Source: an uncultured Ruminococcus sp.
GTDB lineage: Bacteria; Bacillota_A; Clostridia; Oscillospirales; Ruminococcaceae
Assembly (NCBI GenBank): GCA_937880065.1
Contig: CALFMA010000288.1
Location: forward strand, 1 to 6,612
Length of the DNA: 6,612 nucleotides
Reading direction: 5' to 3'
The notes under the pieces were generated by a model. The model was not told where the DNA came from, searched no databases, and was given only the letters and a program-made list of their open reading frames with translations. Below are positions 1 through 6,239 of the stretch, piece after piece. Made by a program: the position numbers and the translations under genes. Position 1 is the stretch's first letter; every line of letters begins with the position of its first letter.

Positions 1-134
1 CCGGCAGTCTGCAAAGCTCTGATCTGTGCAAGAGATCCTTCCACATCCGTTGTTTTGGTGTTGAGCATAGACTGGATCACAACCGGCGCTCGCCCGCCTA
101 TCGGTACATTTCCCACCGTTATCTGTCTTGTCAT
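1..134 (-). CDS. ispG: IspG (GcpE), 4-hydroxy-3-methylbut-2-enyl diphosphate synthase, N-terminal fragment
   Basis: Only the first 44 codons are present; the gene runs off the left edge. The product begins [14 protein letters not shown], continues [19 protein letters not shown] and then [10 protein letters not shown]. This is the characteristic IspG N-terminus, in which a QSM-x-NT-x-T-x-DV segment opens the TIM barrel. IspG is a cytoplasmic [4Fe-4S] enzyme of the MEP pathway that reductively converts the cyclic diphosphate MEcPP to HMBPP for isoprenoid synthesis. The cluster-binding C-terminal domain lies outside the window. The ATG at 134-132 is preceded by an AAGGGG ribosome-binding site (148-143), 8 nt away. 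That site overlaps a TAA (142-140) closing an open minus-strand frame, as expected if ispG followed another gene (often rseP) in an operon. The fragment is roughly half G+C, clearly richer than the ATPase gene on the other side of the short intergenic gap. Confidence 0.88.
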   Translation of the reverse strand, partial: MTRQITVGNVPIGGRAPVVIQSMLNTKTTDVEGSLAQIRALQTA

Positions 135-225
135 AGGAATTACCCCTTAAAAATCATAAAAATATCTTTGAACATAAAATAATATGAGAAAATATAAACC
201 ACTCTATTAGGAAGTGAGGTAAAAA

Positions 226-942
226 ATGAAAAATACACTTAGAAATACTGTTATCTATGCATTGGAAATGAGCCGACGTTCTAAGGTACCAGTTATTTTT
301 ATTTCAAATCCGGGATACGGAAAAACAACAACAATAAATACATATGCCAAGAAGAATGGCTATCATGTTGAGACTGTGTGTGGTTCACAGTATTCAAAAG
401 ATGAAATTCTTGGTTATCTTGTAAATGAAGGTGGTGAATCACTTACTGCGAAAGCTCCTGAGTGGTACACTAACATCAAAGCAAAAGAAAAAGAAAAAGT
501 TCCTTCTATTCTTTTCTTTGATGAAATTTCTGCTGCTTCAACTGAAGTTCAGTCTTCACTTCTTCAGGTTTGTTTTGAACGTAAAATTCGTGGTGGTCGT
601 CGTCTTCCTGATGATTGTATCATTTGCGCAGCTGCAAACTATAAACTCAACCTTCCTGGTTGGTGTGATATTATGGCTCCAGAATTAAATCGTTTCTGTA
701 TTCTCAATCTTCAGTCAACTAATGATTTGGATGTTATTGATGAATTTACTCAGGACTTTACAGAAGTTGATGATGAATGGCCAGAAATTCCAAACATTGA
801 ACCAACAAAATCAAGTGATACAAAAGTATTAAATCTCATGAATAAGTTTTTCCATGGACTTTGGAAAAAATATCCACGTGATCTTACTTCAAAGGTAGGT
901 CAGACAATCGGAGCATTAAATCTTAACAAAAATCAGTTCTAA
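226..942 (+). CDS. Short MoxR-like AAA+ ATPase, phage or mobile-element type
   Basis: The 238-aa product is a compact AAA+ ATPase. A Walker A loop lies at residues 28-35 (NPGYGKTT). Walker B is at 95-100 (ILFFDE), with a sensor-1-type asparagine at N138 (CAAAN) and a likely arginine finger at R156 (ELNRF), matching the LDRF position of MoxR proteins. A YPRDLTSKV segment near residue 216 sits where MoxR proteins carry the sensor-2 helix. Such ATPases remodel protein partners, often together with a von Willebrand factor A protein, but none is encoded here. Standalone versions are common in phages and plasmids, and I infer that origin from the size and isolation. The protein is shorter than typical MoxR members (about 300 aa) and stops soon after the sensor-2 region, so C-terminal truncation is possible. 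The ATG follows GTGAGG at a 6-nt spacing. The stop codon lies inside a 22-bp palindrome. Its partner and exact role are unknown. Confidence 0.75.
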   Translation: MKNTLRNTVIYALEMSRRSKVPVIFISNPGYGKTTTINTYAKKNGYHVETVCGSQYSKDEILGYLVNEGGESLTAKAPEWYTNIKAKEKEKVPSILFFDEISAASTEVQSSLLQVCFERKIRGGRRLPDDCIICAAANYKLNLPGWCDIMAPELNRFCILNLQSTNDLDVIDEFTQDFTEVDDEWPEIPNIEPTKSSDTKVLNLMNKFFHGLWKKYPRDLTSKVGQTIGALNLNKNQF

Positions 943-959
943 CGAAAATTTTCGTTAGA
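938..959. repeat. 22-bp perfect palindrome at the end of the ATPase gene
   Basis: Each half is TCTAACGAAAA followed by its exact reverse complement, with no spacer. It covers the TAA stop codon (940-942) of the ATPase gene. As RNA it could form a 9-bp stem with an AATT loop. Only TTT follows on the plus strand, so it would be a poor intrinsic terminator. A protein-binding site or recombination junction is equally possible. The palindrome is certain; its role is not. Confidence 0.6.
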
Positions 960-1003
960 TTTCACGTTAGATGTTGTGCCAATCCGGACAAAGTCCATCT
1001 AAC
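953..1003. repeat. CGTTAGAT direct and inverted repeat cluster
   Basis: CGTTAGAT occurs at 953-960 and again at 965-972, spaced by exactly 12 nt. GTTAGATG at 966-973 pairs perfectly with CATCTAAC at 996-1003 across a 22-nt loop, which itself holds GGAC-AAA-GTCC (986-996). Together with the adjacent palindrome, the TTAGA/TCTAA word recurs five times in under 70 nt. Clustered short repeats of this kind occur in operators and in the arm sites of integrase attachment regions, but no recombinase gene is visible here. Confidence 0.45.
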
Positions 1004-1089
1004 AAGGATGTACGTTAAACAACGAATTATTGAGAAATACCGAAGATGAAAGTCAAACAAAACGAACGAATCCACAAAAATGGCATAGT

Positions 1090-1131
1090 GGATTTTAAGT
1101 CCCTTGTGTCTGCCTATTCCACCACAGCGGC
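1090..1131 (-). pseudogene. 5' half of tRNA-Leu(UAA), truncated in the anticodon stem
   Basis: Read on the minus strand from 1131, 42 nt match a bacterial leucine tRNA: acceptor strand GCCGCTG, TG, the D arm GTGGAATAGGCAGACAC typical of tRNA-Leu, anticodon 5' stem AGGGA, and loop CTTAAAA with anticodon UAA. The 3' side of the anticodon stem should read TCCCT but reads TCCAC. After the TCC the sequence has no leucine-type variable arm, no convincing T arm and no CAGCGGC 3' acceptor strand. The gene therefore cannot give a normal tRNA. An excellent promoter lies just upstream, so the 5' part looks like a real gene that was cut. It could be a disrupted integration target or a chimeric join. Confidence 0.7.
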
Positions 1132-1145
1132 ATATCACGTATAAT

Positions 1146-1174
1146 ATTATAACACAAAAAAACACAAATGTCAA
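1146..1174 (-). promoter_or_regulatory. Consensus sigma-A promoter for the tRNA-Leu fragment
   Basis: On the minus strand a perfect TTGACA (1174-1169) and a perfect TATAAT (1151-1146) are separated by 17 nt, the optimum for the vegetative sigma factor. The expected start of transcription near 1139 falls about 8 nt before the mature tRNA 5' end at 1131. That is the short leader typical of strongly expressed stable-RNA genes. Confidence 0.85.
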
Positions 1175-1205
1175 TAGAAATAAATAAAAAAATTATTAAA
1201 CAAAT

Positions 1206-1234
1206 TAGTGCGGTATTTTTACAATACCGCACTA
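1206..1234 (-). terminator. Intrinsic terminator after the lipoprotein operon
   Basis: A perfect 12-bp stem (TAGTGCGGTATT with its complement) closes a 5-nt loop. On the minus strand it is followed by a T-rich tract with seven consecutive Ts a little further on. It lies 21 nt beyond the stop codon of the 789-aa lipoprotein gene and would end the two-gene minus-strand unit. It shares the TGCGGTAT core with the terminator at 5242-5267. Confidence 0.8.
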
Positions 1235-1254
1235 TAATTGGAGAGGGGAGAAGT

Positions 1255-3624
1255 TCAGCTTATTTGCTCAGAAATATAAGTAGAAATTCTATCCTGTAAT
1301 ACCTCAGCACATTCCTCAGCAGTACATCCTCCGCTAAAGAAACGGTCGAGTTCTTCATAGAAAATTTCATACATCTTATCTTCTTTAAAGGTGATTTTAT
1401 GTTTTCTTGTTGCCATATTGAAATATTTATCAACAGCCGCTGCGTCTTCTTCTGTAACCTTGCCTATTTTTATTAATTCCTCATCGTTTATATGGTAAAC
1501 AAGTCCAACATAGCCTCTTATATCTTCATCATAGTAATCACCGGAGAAGTCGAAATATTCATTATAAAAATGGTGGTCGTTGTAAAGCTTATATCCTGTT
1601 TTAGTTACAGGGAAAGGTGCTGTTTGTAAATTATCCCTGTAATATTCGTCAGTCATACGGGATTTTATAAATTCCCAGGCAAGCTCCTTGTTTTCTGATG
1701 TCTTTGTAATTGCAAGCTGGTCATGGGCATTAAGTGTAATATCACCCAGAACAGTTATAGGCTCACCGCCGAACTTACCTTTCGTCAATTCTGTATAGTT
1801 ATCGTATGTAAGTATACTCTCAAAGGAAAAAATCTCCCTGTCCTCAATATATTTTAAAGCCTCACGACGCATTTCTTCCTTATGCTCATCAGAATTAAAA
1901 TATTCTTGCCATTCAGCATCTGTCTTTGGCACATATTCAACATCAATTACATCAGCCTCATTGCAGAAATTGAGATAACGTATAAATGAATCATCAGTAA
2001 AATGACATGAGCCGTCTGTATAATCAATCCAGTCATCCCATGAAACACCAAGTCCAAGACGTGTATTCTTTGAATCGTTTTGGATTTCTCTGTCAATTGG
2101 CGGATTTATCGTCATATCAAGATGTTTATCAAAGCTCCAGTCAGAGCCGTCACCGACAAATTTTGTCTTTGCTACTGTTCCAAGATTAAGATATACACGA
2201 TTTGGAAGCACAGGGAGTTCGCCGTTATGTTCAAAACAATTCAGTACGCTGGGCATAAAATAGTCACGGGTAAAGACTTCATCCTTGTCAATATATGTAT
2301 ATAAGTCTTCAAGAACATTCATAGTTGTAAAATCTATATCATTCATTATAGCATAGCTGTAACTAAAGCACATAATATCGGGAAGATTGCCTGAAATAGC
2401 GTCTTGTCTTAACTGGTCAAATACAGCATCTCTGTCTTCATAATCTGCACTGTATTTTACAACCTCCACAAGAAAATCATTTCCGCCGTCATTCCACTCG
2501 TTTACATATTCTTCGATAAACATACCGTCACCCTCAACACCGAGAGTGATTGTCTTTAAATTCGCTATTTCTTCCTCTGTTCGGGGAATAAACTTTTTCA
2601 GTTCAACTTTCCATTCTTTTGAATTATTCAGCATAAGAGCAATATTTCCGTCAGGCATAACGCTGTAGCCCTCGATATAATTTGTGGAATAACCCGAAGT
2701 TGAAATATCAAAAAGCGAAACGATTTCCTGTGTGTCGGATTTTACACCGTATAACTGTGAATTTGTACGCAGGAGCAGGCTGTAAACACCGCTTGTAGCC
2801 TGCATTTCGTAAACCGTTTCATCGAAATTGTATTCGGTATTATTTAATTCTGTAAGCTTGCCGTCTTTTTCAACCTTGCAGAATGTGAGAATTTCTTTTT
2901 CATCAACTTCATTTTTCAAAGCACAGATAAGATTTCCTTGATTATCCTGCCCGAAGCAGTCAACCTCACCTTTGTCTGTTCTGAATTCTCCGAGATATTT
3001 TCCGTTGAAGTCGAACATTTCAAATCCGCCGTTGATTTCAGCAATTACAATTTCACCGTCGGAATATAGGTTCTTGAAATTTACCGATTTATCGGGAACT
3101 ACTCCGAAATCCTCAACTGTAACTTCTGATTTAAGCTTTCCGTCAGGTGAATACGTTTTAATCATAAACGAGTATTCAGCCACTTCGTCATATTTTTTCA
3201 TTTCTTCTTCGTTGGGGTATTCATACAGCGGAATTGGCGGTAAATCGCCGTAATCAGCGTGGCATACAAAAAGCACAATAGTACCGTCATTGGTAGCTGT
3301 AAGATTATAATTCACTCCAACATCAAATTCGGGATATTCAATAATCTCAGATTCCGAAAAATCCCCTTTGACTTTCCATATCTCAGGTGTACGTGTGCTT
3401 GTACCAAGCATAAGAAAGTCTTTGCCGTTGTTGTATGGCATAATTGTATACACCATTTGCATATTTTCAGGCAAGGGCAAAGCTTCCTTTTTGTAAGCCG
3501 CAACGCTCATTTTCTCGGCGGTGTAGCTTTGCTTCGGCTCTGATTTCTTTTCACCTGTTTCATTACAGGAAACTGCTGAAATCAGCATAGCAAGGGTAAG
3601 AGTTAATGATAATAATTTTTTCAT
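1255..3624 (-). CDS. Extracellular solute-binding lipoprotein with N-terminal propeller-like domain
   Basis: The 789-aa product is a predicted surface lipoprotein. It has a KK-type signal peptide with a hydrophobic core (residues 4-18) and a lipobox AVSC at Cys20. Residues about 50-345 form a beta-rich region with repeated strand-turn units such as TATNDGTIVL, YSPDGKLKS, FDFNGKYLGEF and VMPDGNIALML, which resembles a beta-propeller. Residues about 355-789 look like a family 1 extracellular solute-binding domain: a first-lobe segment with RQDAISGNLPDIM (406-418), a hinge-side AWEFIKSRMTDEYY (649-662), and a C-terminal helix with TAEECAEVLQDRIS. Ordinary sugar-binding proteins of this class are about 420-450 aa, so the N-terminal domain is an addition. 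The gene lies 36 nt downstream of a shorter paralog and is probably co-transcribed with it. No permease or transport ATPase is nearby. It may bind a carbohydrate or peptide for transport or sensing; the ligand is unknown. The ATG follows AAGGAGG at 7 nt. Confidence 0.8.
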   Translation of the reverse strand: MKKLLSLTLTLAMLISAVSCNETGEKKSEPKQSYTAEKMSVAAYKKEALPLPENMQMVYTIMPYNNGKDFLMLGTSTRTPEIWKVKGDFSESEIIEYPEFDVGVNYNLTATNDGTIVLFVCHADYGDLPPIPLYEYPNEEEMKKYDEVAEYSFMIKTYSPDGKLKSEVTVEDFGVVPDKSVNFKNLYSDGEIVIAEINGGFEMFDFNGKYLGEFRTDKGEVDCFGQDNQGNLICALKNEVDEKEILTFCKVEKDGKLTELNNTEYNFDETVYEMQATSGVYSLLLRTNSQLYGVKSDTQEIVSLFDISTSGYSTNYIEGYSVMPDGNIALMLNNSKEWKVELKKFIPRTEEEIANLKTITLGVEGDGMFIEEYVNEWNDGGNDFLVEVVKYSADYEDRDAVFDQLRQDAISGNLPDIMCFSYSYAIMNDIDFTTMNVLEDLYTYIDKDEVFTRDYFMPSVLNCFEHNGELPVLPNRVYLNLGTVAKTKFVGDGSDWSFDKHLDMTINPPIDREIQNDSKNTRLGLGVSWDDWIDYTDGSCHFTDDSFIRYLNFCNEADVIDVEYVPKTDAEWQEYFNSDEHKEEMRREALKYIEDREIFSFESILTYDNYTELTKGKFGGEPITVLGDITLNAHDQLAITKTSENKELAWEFIKSRMTDEYYRDNLQTAPFPVTKTGYKLYNDHHFYNEYFDFSGDYYDEDIRGYVGLVYHINDEELIKIGKVTEEDAAAVDKYFNMATRKHKITFKEDKMYEIFYEELDRFFSGGCTAEECAEVLQDRISTYISEQIS

Positions 3625-3638
3625 AGTAAAGCCTCCTT
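3625..3638 (-). promoter_or_regulatory. Shine-Dalgarno site of the 789-aa lipoprotein gene
   Basis: AAGGAGG lies 7 nt before the ATG and fixes the start at 3624. The stretch AAGGAGGCTTTACTATG is identical to the one before the upstream paralog at 5103, and both genes continue AAAA after the ATG. Confidence 0.8.
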
Positions 3639-3660
3639 AAGACTAAAAGATTCATAATGA

Positions 3661-5103
3661 TTAACTGTTTTCACTTACAAGAATTGTAATTCTGTTTTGA
3701 ATATTCGATACGGCTTTTTCCGCAGATTGATTTCCGTCAAAATAACTGTATACTTCTTCATCAACTATTGATAAAAGAGGTTGGCTTACAGAATTTTCCC
3801 TGCATTTTACAAAATTTATATATTCAGTAAGTCTATCAAATTCACTTTTTGTTAGTGTTCCTTTTTCATTTTTCTCCACCTCATTTTCATTAACAAAATC
3901 TCCATTAATGGCTTTTGCCGCCATTTCATTATAGGCATTTACATTTATTGGAAATCCATTTTCATATCCATAGAAATTATGTTGTTCATCATACTCAATA
4001 TAATTATTTTTCTGATAATCCTCATCAACAAAAGTTTTGATAAATTCCCATGCACCTTGCTGACGTTCTTTTGAAATCAACGAATTTATTGCATATATTT
4101 TACCATAGCTGCTTATATAAGCACCATTTCCGTTTTCCGAGGGATAGCCGACAAATGTATATTCAGAGCCGTCAAAAGTATAATTTTCTAAATGAAAAGA
4201 ATTAAACCCGTTTATATATTTGTGCCTTACAAACTGTGGAGCATTATAATCGTATTCAACATATTGTTTCCCACTATCAGAAAACGAATTACAGAACTCT
4301 ATTAATTTGATAAAATCAGGACTGTCAAAAGATACACGACCGGTTGAGAAATCGACAAATGAACCTATTTGTTGTTTTACCACTATCATATAGACGTTTC
4401 GTTTTGTGGCATATCCGTCAATAAGAGCATTTTCAGACATTTTGTTCCAACAGTTTATGAATTCTTCAAAAGTCCAGTTTTCTTTGTTTCCAACGTATTT
4501 TTCTTCTCCGAACAGAGTATCAATTGTAAAAAAACAAGGAAGCTGAAAAAGTTTGCCGTTGTTCTCATAAAGACTCAAAATATGACTATTTATAGTATTC
4601 GTATTAATTTGTGAATCCTTTTCCATAAAGCTGTATAAATCTGCAAAAGCACCTTTATTTATAAATGACTCAAATTTTACCGAACCAAGCATATCGGAAG
4701 AAATAATGTCAATTTTTCCATTTATAAAATCTTGTGCAACCTGAATATTCATTGCTGCCATACTTTCATCTGTATATACATTGATTGGCAGCTGGTCACC
4801 TGCACCGCCTAAGTCCATTTCCGAAAGATAACTTGAATAATCTATAATTTCAATAAAATATCCATTAGGTGCAGCATTGAATTCTTTTATTATTTCAGCT
4901 TCATCGGGCAGAATAGTTCCTTTTACAGCATAAGTAAGCTGAATATCTTCTTTTTTTTCAGTAGTTGGAATATCATATTTATTTTCACTAATCTCATTTT
5001 CCACTTGCGGCAATGAGTTTTCTTTCTGATTACTGCAAGAACTAACATTAATCAGCATTAAAACAGCAACTAATAGTGCAGTAAAAATTGATAAAATTTT
5101 CAT
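3661..5103 (-). CDS. Extracellular solute-binding lipoprotein, paralog of the downstream gene
   Basis: The 480-aa product has a signal peptide (hydrophobic residues 4-18) and a lipobox VSSC with lipidation expected at Cys23. A low-complexity polar linker follows, and a solute-binding domain runs from about residue 52 to the end. The fold assignment rests on family-like segments shared with its neighbour: FINGKIDIISSDM (126-138) in the first lobe, NNGKLFQLPCFF (181-192), GAWEFIKTFVDEDYQ (350-364), and a C-terminal YFDGNQSAEKAVSNIQNRI helix. It lacks the propeller-like insert of the 789-aa protein. It is likely the first gene of a two-gene transcript. Such lipoproteins normally deliver sugars or peptides to an ABC importer from the outer face of the membrane. 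The importer genes are absent here, so the protein either serves a transporter encoded elsewhere or has a sensing role. The ligand cannot be inferred. Confidence 0.8.
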   Translation of the reverse strand: MKILSIFTALLVAVLMLINVSSCSNQKENSLPQVENEISENKYDIPTTEKKEDIQLTYAVKGTILPDEAEIIKEFNAAPNGYFIEIIDYSSYLSEMDLGGAGDQLPINVYTDESMAAMNIQVAQDFINGKIDIISSDMLGSVKFESFINKGAFADLYSFMEKDSQINTNTINSHILSLYENNGKLFQLPCFFTIDTLFGEEKYVGNKENWTFEEFINCWNKMSENALIDGYATKRNVYMIVVKQQIGSFVDFSTGRVSFDSPDFIKLIEFCNSFSDSGKQYVEYDYNAPQFVRHKYINGFNSFHLENYTFDGSEYTFVGYPSENGNGAYISSYGKIYAINSLISKERQQGAWEFIKTFVDEDYQKNNYIEYDEQHNFYGYENGFPINVNAYNEMAAKAINGDFVNENEVEKNEKGTLTKSEFDRLTEYINFVKCRENSVSQPLLSIVDEEVYSYFDGNQSAEKAVSNIQNRITILVSENS

Positions 5104-5117
5104 AGTAAAGCCTCCTT
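5104..5117 (-). promoter_or_regulatory. Shine-Dalgarno site of the 480-aa lipoprotein gene
   Basis: AAGGAGG lies 7 nt before the ATG at 5103, supporting that start. The leader up to the coding start matches that of the downstream paralog. The rest of the upstream gap to the terminator at 5242 is AT-rich. A TTGACT word near 5197 is present, but no well-spaced -10 follows it, so I do not call a promoter. Confidence 0.7.
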
Positions 5118-5241
5118 TGAAATTTTATTTAAGGGCAGGGGAGTGCCGCTTTAAATAGCTTTCATAACTAAGTGATTTTAAAGGGCAAAAAAGTCAAAGT
5201 ATCTGAAAATTTTCTTAAATTTCGTATGTATGCACAAAAAA

Positions 5242-5267
5242 TGCGGTATACTTTATAGCATACCGCA
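5242..5267 (-). terminator. Intrinsic terminator after the metallo-beta-lactamase-fold gene
   Basis: TGCGGTAT pairs with ATACCGCA around a 10-nt loop. On the minus strand the stem runs directly into TTTTTT (5241-5236), a classic intrinsic terminator. It lies 58 nt past the stop codon of the hydrolase gene and separates it from the lipoprotein operon, which therefore needs its own promoter between 5104 and 5241. Confidence 0.85.
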
Positions 5268-5325
5268 CAATAATTTTGCTGATTTATATTGTTTTTATCA
5301 CATACTGTAAACCAAGGTTAACAGA

Positions 5326-6162
5326 TTACAACTCAAATTGAAGTCCAGTTATAAGCTTCACCGCCGTGTCACCCAGTCGCTCCTTAACCTTATCATAGCC
5401 GTCAATAGTAGTACAATGACCTGTGCAGAGATATGTGATTTTCTCCTTTTTTATCAAATCGCAAAGCTCATCCACCTCAAAATCTGTGAATGAACAGATT
5501 TCCTTGCCGTCGGGAGTTTTTCCAAGCATATGAAGTCCGCCCACATAGGCATAAATAGGCTTATCACCGAAAAATTCCTTAGTTTCACAGATAATATTCG
5601 CAACAGTTCCGTGAGAACAGCTATTGAAAATAATCAATCCCTTTGGCGTGTCAAAAATAAGGCTTTGTTCGTGAGAAAAATCATCGGGAACTATTTCACC
5701 GTGTTCACCTTTGTAAAGCTTTACTTTTTCGCCAATTTTCTGCAAATCGGGAGTATTATGACCAACGAGATAAACACCCTCGAAAATCTGTCTGTTATCC
5801 GATACATATTCAATTCTGTCGGTATAATCAAGAACTTTCTGAGGTACTCCGATTTCGTGAATACCGCCGTTAGGGGAGTAATATTTGCCGTCCGCACCTG
5901 CTCTTGCATAGAGGACAGCATTTTTGTTTCTCTCAAAAAATACGTCAAATCCCCCTGAATGGTCGTAATGACCATGGGAGAGAACAGCAAAATCAACATC
6001 TGAAAGGTCAATTTTCAGCTTATCTGCGTTATTTGCAAATAATTCAGAACAACCTGCATCGAGCAGGATTTTTTTATCCGATGTTTCAATGAGCAGGCTT
6101 AAACCATGCTCCTTTGCAAGTTCACAATCGGAGCTGTTTTCAATTAAAACTGTAATTTTCAT
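5326..6162 (-). CDS. Metallo-beta-lactamase-fold hydrolase, COG1237 (RFAP-synthase-like) type
   Basis: The 278-aa product is a complete cytoplasmic metallo-beta-lactamase-fold protein with no signal peptide. The metal-binding motif HGHYDH lies at residues 63-68 (H63, H65, D67, H68), with further candidate ligands at H184 (SCSHGT), H211 (GGLHM) and H249 (GHCT). The early EHGLSLLIE segment and the GGLHM and TGHCT motifs are typical of the COG1237 group. That group is often annotated as 7,8-dihydropterin-6-methyl-4-(beta-D-ribofuranosyl)-aminobenzene-5'-phosphate synthase, after an archaeal member of the methanopterin pathway. In a bacterium without that pathway the annotation is probably only a homology label, and the substrate is unknown. 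Length and motifs are as expected for an intact enzyme. AAGGAG lies 8 nt before the ATG. It is transcribed alone, bounded by a terminator downstream and a divergent gene upstream. Confidence 0.87.
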   Translation of the reverse strand: MKITVLIENSSDCELAKEHGLSLLIETSDKKILLDAGCSELFANNADKLKIDLSDVDFAVLSHGHYDHSGGFDVFFERNKNAVLYARAGADGKYYSPNGGIHEIGVPQKVLDYTDRIEYVSDNRQIFEGVYLVGHNTPDLQKIGEKVKLYKGEHGEIVPDDFSHEQSLIFDTPKGLIIFNSCSHGTVANIICETKEFFGDKPIYAYVGGLHMLGKTPDGKEICSFTDFEVDELCDLIKKEKITYLCTGHCTTIDGYDKVKERLGDTAVKLITGLQFEL

Positions 6163-6180
6163 TTTAATTCTCCTTACTAC

Positions 6181-6209
6181 TTGAAATTATTATTTTTTTA
6201 TGGTATAAT
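6181..6209 (+). promoter_or_regulatory. Sigma-A promoter of the secreted-protein gene, -10 inside a palindrome
   Basis: TTGAAA (6181-6186) and TATAAT (6204-6209) are separated by 17 nt, which predicts a start near 6216. The -10 sits within the 13-bp symmetric sequence GGTATAATATACC (6202-6214). GGAGG at 6228-6232 is 7 nt before the ATG at 6240. The hydrolase gene is divergent, so a regulator bound here could affect both genes. Confidence 0.75.
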
Positions 6210-6239
6210 ATACCTACTATAGAAGTTGGAGGTAATATT

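Noticed and set aside
927..1046. Plus-strand open frame of 40 codons (ending MYVKQRIIEKYRR) overlapping the end of the ATPase gene
   Set aside because: It has no start codon with a spaced ribosome-binding site and no recognised motif. It could be a frameshifted or chimeric remnant but cannot be supported.
938..1131. Group I intron in tRNA-Leu(UAA)
   Set aside because: Known introns of this tRNA lie within the anticodon. Here the loop CTTAAAA is uninterrupted, divergence begins several bases later, and no 3' exon is found.
962..1174. 70-codon minus-strand open frame over the tRNA fragment and its promoter
   Set aside because: Its CGGIGRHKGLK segment is simply the translated tRNA-Leu D arm and anticodon region, and its start lies in the -35 box. 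This is a familiar spurious protein.
5530..5958. 142-codon plus-strand frame inside the hydrolase gene
   Set aside because: It is antisense to a complete metallohydrolase with all metal ligands and has no ribosome-binding site or recognisable motif.
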